This document shows positions 45,531 to 52,528 of a stretch of 52,528 bases of DNA, piece by piece. Both the position numbers and the translations under genes were made by a program. The stretch's first letter is position 1, and every line of letters begins with the position of its first letter. The stretch lies in contig JAGOMP010000015.1 of the NCBI GenBank assembly GCA_017993505.1, positions 1 through 52,528 on the forward strand, given 5' to 3'. The notes under the pieces are model-generated. The model searched no databases and had not been told where the DNA came from. It saw only the letters and a program-made list of their open reading frames with translations. The stretch comes from Planctomycetota bacterium (GTDB taxonomy: Bacteria > Planctomycetota > Uabimicrobiia > Uabimicrobiales > JABWCH01).

Positions 45531-46604
45531 TTATACCTTTGTTGTACTATTTGAAAGGATTGTATTTACATATTCTTTGATTTCATCTTCTAATTTTCCA
45601 TATTCACAAAGAATATGAGCGACTTCTTCCATTTTCCCTGTTGTTACTAAATTTGTGCATCCACATCTACGTCGACATCGAGAAGAACTCGGACAATTTT
45701 GATGATTTTGTTCCAATTCTTTATCTAATTGTGCTAATTTTTCTAAAAATATATTATTCAATGTAGAATCTATCCCTGTTTGCACATTACCTAACGGATA
45801 AATTTTTTGATCTACAAAATTACAACATGGATAGATCGTTCCATCTGGACTCAATGAAAAATTTTCAGTGCCAAGTTTACATTGTTGTGCATCTTGATAT
45901 AAAGCTTGCGTTGGTTCTAATATATTAATAAATGCCCATTTATGTTGTTTTTTATACTCAATGTATAAGTCAGCGATCTTTTGATATTGTTCTTTAATTT
46001 GTGGTAAAAAATCTGCTAAATTTTTATTCGTATAATCTGGTGAAAGCGTAATATTTCGAAGCCCTTTTTCAAACAAATATTGAACAGAAGAAAACAAAAA
46101 CTGTACATTTGTAGGCGTAACCACACGGACAACATGTGAATAAGGATTATGTTTAAGTAAACGTGGGATATTACTTTCAATATCCATAAAAGAACTTCGA
46201 CCATCACGATATACTCTATTTGTATCTTGTGATTCTTTGGAACCATCAAAACTAAGTGAAACCTCAATTTTATTACGTGTACAAAACTGTGCAATGTTTT
46301 CTGTAAACAAAGTTCCGTTCGTAATAATCACATAATCTATTTTCTTACTTTGTTTTTTTGCTTGTTCATTGGCATATTGAACAGTTGCTTTTAATAAATC
46401 TGGTTCTAATAATGGTTCACCACCAATAAAACGAACTGTCAACTTTTCTGCAAATGGTAAAAAATAATCAATGCCTTGAAATGCAATTTGTTTTGTCATA
46501 ATTTCATTTCGTTTTTCACCACTATAGCAATATTTACAAGCTAAATTGCAATCCATTGTAAGATGCAAATATAAAACAATATTTTTTTTAATGTCTTTGA
46601 CCAT
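45531..46604 (-). CDS. Radical SAM/SPASM-domain protein
   Basis: A 357-residue radical SAM enzyme. The CxxxCxxC cluster motif is C19-x3-C23-x2-C26 (DCNLACKYCY), followed by FIGGEPLL and ITNGT typical of the family. The C-terminal SPASM region has CKLG, YPCC and a Cys-rich CPSSSRCRRRCGCTN, enough to hold auxiliary Fe-S clusters. Relatives are peptide or protein maturases (anSME, PqqE and RiPP enzymes). No convincing precursor peptide is seen beside it, so the substrate could be a protein, perhaps its operon neighbours. It lies between the transglutaminase-like gene (119 bases upstream) and the pentapeptide channel gene (one base downstream). Confidence 0.9.
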   Translation of the reverse strand: MVKDIKKNIVLYLHLTMDCNLACKYCYSGEKRNEIMTKQIAFQGIDYFLPFAEKLTVRFIGGEPLLEPDLLKATVQYANEQAKKQSKKIDYVIITNGTLFTENIAQFCTRNKIEVSLSFDGSKESQDTNRVYRDGRSSFMDIESNIPRLLKHNPYSHVVRVVTPTNVQFLFSSVQYLFEKGLRNITLSPDYTNKNLADFLPQIKEQYQKIADLYIEYKKQHKWAFINILEPTQALYQDAQQCKLGTENFSLSPDGTIYPCCNFVDQKIYPLGNVQTGIDSTLNNIFLEKLAQLDKELEQNHQNCPSSSRCRRRCGCTNLVTTGKMEEVAHILCEYGKLEDEIKEYVNTILSNSTTKV

Positions 46605-46723
46605 AATTTTTTATCTTTTATAAAAATGAGACTATCTAATAATATACAAAAATTACATATTCGCAAAATATATGAAAATATTCTTAGACGCATAAATCTT
46701 GCAAATTTTAATGTACATCCCAT

Positions 46724-48238
46724 CTATTCATAAGTATTTACATCTAAAATAGTAATATTCTTTAAAATATCTAAATTCTCTCCTATATGCAATATATCTT
46801 TTTCATTTCCATAATTAATTCCAACTTGAATATGTCCAGATGTAACAATAGTAAGCGATGGATCTAAAGGATACCATTGAGAATCCAGATAAATTTCTAT
46901 CCATTGATGCCCGATCATTGCATATTGATTGGGTTCTCCTAGAAGAGGTGCATATACTAAACCATAAATAGGACGTGCAGGTATTCCAAGTACACGACAC
47001 ATAGCAGTTGCTAAATAAGAATGTTCCGTACAATCACCTGATCGTGTTCTTGCTGTTTGTAACGCAGAATTAAAACCTGATTTAAAATTTTTATTATCAA
47101 TATATTGATAAACGAAATTGCAGATCATGCTTGCCATAATATAAGCGTCATTCCCTTGTTTTTGATGATTGGAAATTTCATAGGCAAGTCTTTGAATTTC
47201 TGGTGCTTGTATTTCTATATGTTCCGTAGCTTGGAGTGATAGGAGTACTTCAGCATCCTTTCCTTTATAAGGCCATGGAAATGATTTTTTAGGACAATCT
47301 ATATTAATTTGTAAAATATATTGATTATTTTCTTTTTGTATTAATTTTTGAAAAGGTGTTTGTTGTAATTTTTGAATATCATTTGTAGAATCATACATCG
47401 TAAACTGTAATTTTGGAGGAAATATATGATTTTGTATATCATAAGGAAATTTTGGGCGAGGAGCTTTGACAAGATTCTGCATAAGAAAATCTGTCGGTTT
47501 TTCAATACTCATTGCTGTTTTTTTGTCTGACAAAATTCGTTCTATTGCTAATTGCGAATATTGAACTTTTTCATAAATCGTGTCACCATTTTTTCGTAGG
47601 TGTGTTTTTCCTAGAAACGTTCGATTTCCTATTTGTATTTGATAATCAAAATGCAAAATCTTCTCTTTTTTCCCTTGAATAACTTGTTCCTTTGTTTGCT
47701 CAAAAGTATATATATGAACATTCTCTTGCTTTGTAATAAAATCAAAAGAATATTGTTGAAAAATATCACCTTTATTACGAACATTCCGAATTTTTTTCTC
47801 ATATTGAGAAATCGATGTGATAGGGCGTGAAAGCTTTACTTTGTGTGTTTTTTTTGGTTTATTTTCTTTAGTGATTGTGTATTGAATATCATGAGGATCT
47901 TTCGTAGAAACCTTACAAGATACTTTTGTAATTTGTTGATTTTCTTTAGCTATATTTTCTATCCTAAGAATTTGCCCCTGATTATTTTCTATAATTTTTG
48001 CAAAGCCAAATTCTGTATTTATATTATTATCAATACTTTTAAATTTTACATGATTTTTGAATATATATACTTTTTTTGTTTTGTATGTAAAGCATTGTTC
48101 AGATTCCCAACCTGTATGTACATTATTGAAAAGGATTTTATAATACATCGGTTTACTAACATGAATAGGTTTTTCTTTATTTTGTTGAGCATAATTAGGA
48201 ATTAACAATATAAAAAATAATAACATAACAAATTTCAT
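46724..48238 (-). CDS. Exported transglutaminase-like protein
   Basis: A 504-residue protein with an N-terminal signal peptide (MKFVMLLFFILLIPNYAQ). Residues about 20-370 are beta-rich and of unknown family. The C-terminal part is a transglutaminase-like cysteine protease fold: RSGDCTEHSYLATAMCR with the active Cys at 403, His at 444 in GHQWIEIY, and Asp near 459 in YPLDPSL. Bacterial transglutaminase-like proteins are usually peptidases or cross-linkers in the cell envelope. AGGA lies about eight bases before the ATG. It is first in the operon with the radical SAM and channel genes, under a promoter region that contains a 15-bp tandem repeat with TATACT words. Confidence 0.9.
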   Translation of the reverse strand: MKFVMLLFFILLIPNYAQQNKEKPIHVSKPMYYKILFNNVHTGWESEQCFTYKTKKVYIFKNHVKFKSIDNNINTEFGFAKIIENNQGQILRIENIAKENQQITKVSCKVSTKDPHDIQYTITKENKPKKTHKVKLSRPITSISQYEKKIRNVRNKGDIFQQYSFDFITKQENVHIYTFEQTKEQVIQGKKEKILHFDYQIQIGNRTFLGKTHLRKNGDTIYEKVQYSQLAIERILSDKKTAMSIEKPTDFLMQNLVKAPRPKFPYDIQNHIFPPKLQFTMYDSTNDIQKLQQTPFQKLIQKENNQYILQINIDCPKKSFPWPYKGKDAEVLLSLQATEHIEIQAPEIQRLAYEISNHQKQGNDAYIMASMICNFVYQYIDNKNFKSGFNSALQTARTRSGDCTEHSYLATAMCRVLGIPARPIYGLVYAPLLGEPNQYAMIGHQWIEIYLDSQWYPLDPSLTIVTSGHIQVGINYGNEKDILHIGENLDILKNITILDVNTYE

Positions 48239-48263
48239 ACATTTATCCTTTTTTATAGTATAT

Positions 48264-48308
48264 CTAGTATATCATAATCTAGTATAACATAATCTAGTAT
48301 AGCATAAT
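48264..48308 (-). repeat. 15-bp tandem repeat over a promoter, three copies
   Basis: CTAGTATATCATAAT, CTAGTATAACATAAT and CTAGTATAGCATAAT (plus strand) at 48264, 48279 and 48294. On the minus strand each copy has a TATACTAG word, a good -10 hexamer for the transglutaminase operon that begins about 25-70 bases downstream. Confidence 0.9.
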
Positions 48309-48370
48309 CATATAAGAATGGAAATTATTTTTTCATGTCTTTTTATCACCAATTTTCCCCGGAGCAAACC

Positions 48371-48439
48371 ATGAAAAAAACAAAAATATATTCCTTTTTT
48401 ATCTTTTTTTTGCATTGTATTTTTGATACAATAACATAA
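48371..48439 (+). CDS. Possible 22-residue hydrophobic peptide
   Basis: An ATG six bases after GGAG starts a 22-codon frame, MKKTKIYSFFIFFLHCIFDT and two more residues, which would be a short membrane-inserting peptide. Such peptides include type I toxins and small membrane regulators. The GGAG is part of the CCCCGGAGCAA word repeated in this region, so the start signal may be coincidence. Low confidence. Confidence 0.25.
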   Translation: MKKTKIYSFFIFFLHCIFDTIT

Positions 48440-48551
48440 AATTATTTTTTTATGGACTAGATTATTATTTGGAAGTTGTTTTTATTCCTTGACTTAGTTA
48501 TATTAGATTGTTGCTCTGGGGAAAAAATTTTCTCTAGGATAATATTTACTT

Positions 48552-48580
48552 TTTCCATGGTTTCCGTGTGTTCCATGGTT
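48552..48580 (-). repeat. CACGGA-type repeat element
   Basis: On the minus strand it reads AACCATGGAACACACGGAAA and continues CCATGGAAA. It matches 22 of 29 positions with the stretch 51765-51793 inside the tail of the MmeI-like gene, most differences being transitions. Confidence 0.6.
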
Positions 48581-48670
48581 TTAATTTTTGTGGTTTACTC
48601 TGGGGCGTAGTTTAATTTAGGGCAGGGTTTACTCAGGCGGGATTGTATTGATTGAAAAGGTAGGCATACG

Positions 48671-51600
48671 ATGAAATTAGATGATTTAATTCCTATGTCT
48701 AAATTAGACAAAAAAAATGCAGCAATAGACTTTGTAAAATTATACCAAAACAAAGGATATGAAAAAGGAAATTGTCAAATGTTTTGGTCAGTATTGCTAC
48801 ATCGTGTATTTGGCGTCAAACATCCTGAAAAATTCATTCAATTTGAAAAACCTGCTAAAAATACAACGATTAAATTTATTGATGCATACATTCCTGAAAC
48901 TAAAGTATTGATTGAACAAAAAAGTTCGCACGTCAATTTAGAAAAACCAATCAAACAATGCGATGGTACGCTTTTATCAGCGATTGATCAGGCTCATTAT
49001 TATAGTGACATGCTAGACTATTCAGAAATGCCACGTTGGATTATTGTTTGTAATTTTCAAGAATTTTATATCTATGATATGGAAAATAAACAAGAACCGC
49101 CTGAAATTCTGTATTTAAAAGACTTACCACAAGAATATTATCGACTTAATTTTCTCATTGACGCAGATAGTACACAAATTCAAAAAGAAACAGCTGTTTC
49201 CTTAAAAGCTGGAGAAATCGTTGCACAATTGTATGACCTTCTCAAACAAGAATTCGAAACTGCGAACATTCCTATTACAGAACACGTTTTAACTAGCTTA
49301 AATATACTTTGTGTTCGAATCGTCTTTTGTCTATATGCTGATAGCTCTGAATTATTTGGTAGAAAAGGAATGTTTCAAGATTTATTAAAATCTCGTTCAG
49401 AAATTAGTTTACGTGAAACCTTAATTCTATTGTTCAAAGTCTTAAACCAAAAACAAAACGAACGAGACCCTTTTTTAGACTATGATATTGCAGCATTTCC
49501 TTATATTAATGGTGGACTTTTTCAAGATGAAAATATTACCATCCCAAGATGTTCGCATGCTGTGTACCATCTATTAGTAGAAGAAGCTACAAAAAATTTT
49601 GATTGGTCAGAAATCAGTCCCACTGTGTTTGGTTCTGTGTTTGAAAATACTTTAAACCCAGAAACTCGTGGAAAAGATGGAATGCATTATACTAGCATTG
49701 AAAATATCCATAAAGTCATTGATCCTTTATTTTTAGATGATTTAAAAGATGAATTTCGAAATATTAAAAAACAAATCATCTTGCAAGAAAAAAAACAAGC
49801 CTTACTTAACTTACAAACAAAGATTGCTTCTCTCACATTCTTAGATCCTGCGTGTGGTTCTGGTAATTTTCTCACACAAACGTATATTTCCTTACGAAAA
49901 TTAGAAAATCTCATCTTAGAATCTATCCACTGCATTGACAAAGAAACAAATCAAACAACGCCTAATCTAAAAATCAAAGTAGAAATTGAAAATTTCCATG
50001 GAATTGAAATCAATGATTTTGCAGTCACTGTAGCAAAAACTGCATTATGGATTGCAGAACTTCAAATGATGCAAAAAACAGAATCTATCATGGAACGAAA
50101 GATTACATTCTTTCCTTTAAAAACAAATGCGTACATCCATGAAGAAAACGCCTTGCAAATTGATTGGCAAGATATCATTCCAAAAGACAAATTACATTAC
50201 ATCATTGGAAATCCTCCATTCTTAGGCAGTGCTTTGATGACAAAGCAACAAAAACAAGACCAATCTCTATTCACTACAAATAAAAGATTAGATTATGTAG
50301 CGTGTTGGTATTACAAAGCAGCAGAATATATCCAAAATACAGACATTCAAGTTGCCTTTGTATCTACAGATTCTATTACACAAGGCGAACAAGTTGGGGC
50401 TCTATGGACTGACATGATAGAAAAATATAATCTACACATTGATTTTTGCCATAGAACTTTTTTATGGAATCAAGAATCAGAAGAAACAATTGCATATAGG
50501 GAGAGACAATTAGAATTAGTAACAACTAGAAAACAAGGTGCACAAAAACAAGGAAAACAACAACCCAAAAAACAAAAACAAGAACGAACAAAAAAAGCAT
50601 TTGTGTATTGTGTGATCATTGGATTTTCACAAACAAAAAATAATAAAGACAAAATTATTTATACATACACACAAAAACCTATAGATAACTCTTTAGACAA
50701 TAAAAAGACACAAAAAAAATATGAAACTATCATTACTAAAAAAAATGCAAATAATATTAACCCTTATTTAGTAGACGCACCCAATATCATAATAAAAAGT
50801 CAGAGTACATCTCTTTGTGATGTACCTAGAATGATGAAAGGTAGTCAGCCTACAGATGGTGGATATTTGATCATTGAAGAAAAAGAATATGAAGAATTTA
50901 TAAAAAAAGAACCAAAAGCAAAAAAATATATTCGAAAACTAATGGGGGCAGAAGAATTTATTAAAAATAAAGATCGATATGTTTTATGGTTAGTGGATGC
51001 CACACCACAAGAAATTCATTCTATGAAATTCGTTCAAGAAAGAATTCAAAAAGTTAAAAAGTTACGGTTACAAAGTAAAAGTAAAGGTACTCAAAAAAGT
51101 GCACTTTCGCCATCATTATTTCAGATGATTCGTCAACCAACAACAAATTACCTCGCCATTCCAAAAGTGTCCTCTGATAAAAGAGAATATATTCCTATGG
51201 ATTTTTTACCACATACAACCATTGCAACAGATTTACTTTTTTGTATTCCAGATTGTCCTTTATATATTTTTGCCATCTTAAATTCAAAAGTTCACAATGC
51301 CTGGATGCGAGTCGTTGCAGGACGATTTGGAATTGTTTATCGTTATTCTGCTTCTGTTGTTTACAATAACTTTCCATTTCCTGAACTTACAGAAACACAA
51401 AAACAAAAACTTAATGAACTGGGACAAAATATTTTAGATGTACGTGCAAAATATCCTGATTCTAGTTTAGCTACACTATATGACCCTTTAACTATGCCGC
51501 CTGCTCTACGCAAAGCCCATCAAAAACTAGACAAAGAAGTTGCAAAAATCTACAATAAAAACTGGGATCTTGACAACGAAGCAGAAATCGTCTCTGACCT

Positions 51601-52285
51601 CATGCAAATGTACCAACAACTCCTAACCACAGAAACAACAGACAATAAGAATACAGAAACCACGGAGACAGAAGATGAAGAAACCACGGAGACAGAAAAT
51701 GATGAAAATACGGAGACCACGGAAGATGATGAGACCACGAAAACCACGGACAATAAGAATATAGAAACCACAGAACACACAGAAAACACAGAATTAGAAT
51801 ATACAGACAATACGGAAATCACGGACAAAAAACAAAGCAAAAAGACAAAAACTAGAAAAATAAAAAAACAAACCACAGAAAACACGGAAATAGATAATAA
51901 AGATATAGACAATAACGAAAGTAAAAAGACAAAAACTAGAAAAACAAAGAAAACAGACAATAACGAAACAAAAGATAAAGAAACAAAAGATAATAGCAAC
52001 ACAAAAGTAAAAACTAGAAAAACAAAGAAAACAGACAACAACGAAACTGAAGATAAAGAAAATAAACAAACAAAAGTAAAAACTAGAAAAACAAAGAAAA
52101 CAGACAATAATGAAACTGAAACAGAAATCTACGCATCGAGTCCTATGACATCAAAACGAACCATAAAAAAAGTAGCAACACCAAAAGTAGCTATCAAAAA
52201 AATAACTAATAAAAAAGTAGCAACACCAAAAGTAGCAAAAGCTATAACCAAGAAAAAAGAAACAGCAACGAAAAAACAAAAATAA
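48671..52285 (+). CDS. MmeI-like single-chain restriction-modification enzyme with repetitive tail
   Basis: A 1204-residue type IIL/IIG-like enzyme, nuclease and adenine methyltransferase in one chain. The N-terminal nuclease motif is D71-x10-E82-x-K84 (IDAYIPETKVLIEQKSS), as in MmeI. A helical spacer follows. The methyltransferase has FLDPACGSGNF (motif I, about 390) and IIGNPPF (motif IV, about 512). Then come a target-recognition region (about 690-900, starting YLVDAPNIIIKSQ) and the family end (RKAHQKLDKEVAKIYN, about 950). The known family stops near here, but this protein has about 225 extra residues. They comprise an acidic Thr/Glu stretch (about 980-1060), then Lys/Thr repeats (KTRKTKKTDNNET, three times), then KKVATPKVA copies like a histone H1 tail. 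The tail may bind DNA or be junk-derived. No separate REase, MTase or S subunit is next to it. Confidence 0.9.
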   Translation: MKLDDLIPMSKLDKKNAAIDFVKLYQNKGYEKGNCQMFWSVLLHRVFGVKHPEKFIQFEKPAKNTTIKFIDAYIPETKVLIEQKSSHVNLEKPIKQCDGTLLSAIDQAHYYSDMLDYSEMPRWIIVCNFQEFYIYDMENKQEPPEILYLKDLPQEYYRLNFLIDADSTQIQKETAVSLKAGEIVAQLYDLLKQEFETANIPITEHVLTSLNILCVRIVFCLYADSSELFGRKGMFQDLLKSRSEISLRETLILLFKVLNQKQNERDPFLDYDIAAFPYINGGLFQDENITIPRCSHAVYHLLVEEATKNFDWSEISPTVFGSVFENTLNPETRGKDGMHYTSIENIHKVIDPLFLDDLKDEFRNIKKQIILQEKKQALLNLQTKIASLTFLDPACGSGNFLTQTYISLRKLENLILESIHCIDKETNQTTPNLKIKVEIENFHGIEINDFAVTVAKTALWIAELQMMQKTESIMERKITFFPLKTNAYIHEENALQIDWQDIIPKDKLHYIIGNPPFLGSALMTKQQKQDQSLFTTNKRLDYVACWYYKAAEYIQNTDIQVAFVSTDSITQGEQVGALWTDMIEKYNLHIDFCHRTFLWNQESEETIAYRERQLELVTTRKQGAQKQGKQQPKKQKQERTKKAFVYCVIIGFSQTKNNKDKIIYTYTQKPIDNSLDNKKTQKKYETIITKKNANNINPYLVDAPNIIIKSQSTSLCDVPRMMKGSQPTDGGYLIIEEKEYEEFIKKEPKAKKYIRKLMGAEEFIKNKDRYVLWLVDATPQEIHSMKFVQERIQKVKKLRLQSKSKGTQKSALSPSLFQMIRQPTTNYLAIPKVSSDKREYIPMDFLPHTTIATDLLFCIPDCPLYIFAILNSKVHNAWMRVVAGRFGIVYRYSASVVYNNFPFPELTETQKQKLNELGQNILDVRAKYPDSSLATLYDPLTMPPALRKAHQKLDKEVAKIYNKNWDLDNEAEIVSDLMQMYQQLLTTETTDNKNTETTETEDEETTETENDENTETTEDDETTKTTDNKNIETTEHTENTELEYTDNTEITDKKQSKKTKTRKIKKQTTENTEIDNKDIDNNESKKTKTRKTKKTDNNETKDKETKDNSNTKVKTRKTKKTDNNETEDKENKQTKVKTRKTKKTDNNETETEIYASSPMTSKRTIKKVATPKVAIKKITNKKVATPKVAKAITKKKETATKKQK
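51630..52250 (+). repeat. Low-complexity repeats in the tail of the MmeI-like gene
   Basis: 51650-51840 is rich in ACCACGGAGAC and CACAGAA words. 51905-52115 holds three copies of a unit of about 75 bases containing AAAACTAGAAAAACAAAGAA. The end has AAAAAAGTAGCAACACCAAA twice. The first part resembles intergenic CACGGA elements; one stretch (51765-51793) matches 48552-48580 in inverse orientation. Confidence 0.8.
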
Positions 52286-52414
52286 CTACAAAAACAATGA
52301 AAGAAACAAAAACAAATAATAAAAAGAAACTATAAAATCAAATATAACTAAAAAATAGTAAAAAAATAGTAAAAACAAAAACAACAACATCTTAAAAACT
52401 TCTCGTAAAAAAAG

Positions 52415-52446
52415 AGTGCTAGACTTTTAATTTTTATTCTAGCACT
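52415..52446 (+). terminator. Hairpin after the MmeI-like gene
   Basis: AGTGCTAGA (52415-52423) pairs with TCTAGCACT (52438-52446), with a T-rich 14-base loop. It lies 130 bases after the stop and runs directly into the tandem array. There is no T run after it, so termination strength is doubtful. Confidence 0.5.
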
Positions 52447-52528
52447 CCCCAGAGCAACATAACTCCCCAGAGCAACATAACTCCCCAGAGCAAATTAACT
52501 CCCCAGAGCAACATTGACTCCCCAGAGC
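52444..52528 (+). repeat. 18-bp tandem array truncated by the window end
   Basis: ACTCCCCAGAGCAACATA at 52444 and 52462, a variant ending AAATTA at 52480, a 19-bp variant at 52498, and a partial copy at 52517 that ends with the window. The core TCCCCAGAGCAACA is present in inverse orientation at 48509-48522, on the other side of the MmeI-like gene. Confidence 0.92.

Larger units (their letters stand above)
48239..48670. other. Divergent intergenic region before the MmeI-like gene
   Basis: It contains the 15-bp repeats of the transglutaminase operon promoter (48264-48308), a possible tiny ORF (48371-48439), a TCCATGGTTTCCGTGTG element (48552-48580) and three copies of the CTCTGGGG word or its complement (48357-48367, 48509-48522, 48598-48605). 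The segment GTTTACTCTGGGGCG near 48593 is partly repeated as GTTTACTCAGGCGGG near 48630. Confidence 0.55.

Noticed and set aside
46541..46723. 60-residue frame between the transglutaminase-like and radical SAM genes as a RiPP precursor
   Set aside because: It overlaps the radical SAM start in another frame, lacks an RBS and has no leader/core pattern; it is Ile/Leu/Lys-rich noise of AT-rich DNA.
51550..52107. Minus-strand frame of 185 residues opposite the MmeI-like tail
   Set aside because: Made only of the complement of low-complexity repeats, without RBS or recognisable domain.
52444..52528. CRISPR array
   Set aside because: Units of 18-19 bp follow each other without spacers, and no cas genes are present. 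It is a simple tandem repeat, cut by the window end.

Overview
The window is a very AT-rich bacterial chromosome segment with an SD-type (GGAG) ribosome-binding system. Its gene style is large eukaryotic-type Ser/Thr kinases joined to FGE/sulfatase-modifying-factor-like domains, TPR-WD40 proteins, PP2C, FHA and VWA signalling proteins, and big secreted low-complexity proteins. That style recalls Planctomycetota, perhaps a deep-branching, low-GC, kinase-rich lineage. This is inference from gene content only: there is no rRNA in the window, and the single tRNA does not fix the taxon.

Layout. 1-9.2 kb: a receptor-like STK-FGE kinase, smpB on the opposite strand, a tandem SPFH protein and a 1459-residue membrane protein. 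9.2-12.5 kb: a two-gene operon, a TIR/deoxyribosyltransferase-like domain fused to an FGE-like domain followed by a double BRO-N protein; it looks like a conflict or sensing module. 12.6-14.1 kb: nifS-type cysteine desulfurase and tRNA-Leu(GAG). 14.3-24.7 kb (minus): a five-gene phospho-signalling operon, transcribed as Zn ribbon-pseudokinase-PP2C, VWA, zinc ribbon-FHA, STK, pseudokinase-FN3. It resembles the TerY-P triad logic (VWA + PP2C + kinase) but is larger. 25.1-31.4 kb (minus): two exported paralogues with acidic repeat tails and a MoxR ATPase. 31.7-35.5 kb: a six-module TPR plus WD40 protein and a DUF2058/YaiL-like protein. 35.7-37.0 kb: a TnpB remnant and pdxS. 37.7-44.1 kb: three more kinases, two with FGE-like C-termini. 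44.2-48.2 kb (minus): an operon of secreted transglutaminase-like protein, radical SAM/SPASM protein and pentapeptide-repeat ion channel. 48.7-52.3 kb: an MmeI-like single-chain restriction-modification enzyme with an odd repetitive tail, then an 18-bp tandem array running off the end.

How it works together. Phospho-signalling is the dominant theme: seven kinase or pseudokinase proteins, one PP2C, one FHA, one VWA. The membrane-anchored kinases carry FGE-like C-terminal domains that lack the FGE cysteine pair, so these probably bind ligands rather than make formylglycine. Restriction (MmeI-like) and the TIR-like/BRO operon suggest defence functions nearby.

A second theme is DNA-level. Most of the longer intergenic gaps, and several coding regions, contain short perfect or near-perfect tandem duplications (12-57 bp), often across promoter -10 boxes, stop codons and terminators. 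This looks like a genome with very active repeat expansion.

Strongest candidates for something undescribed: the five-gene PP2C/VWA/FHA/STK/pseudokinase-FN3 operon, the TIR-like-FGE + double BRO-N operon, and the MmeI-like enzyme with its repeat-derived tail and flanking 14-bp inverted words. All functions are inferred from motifs read by eye; no database search was run.
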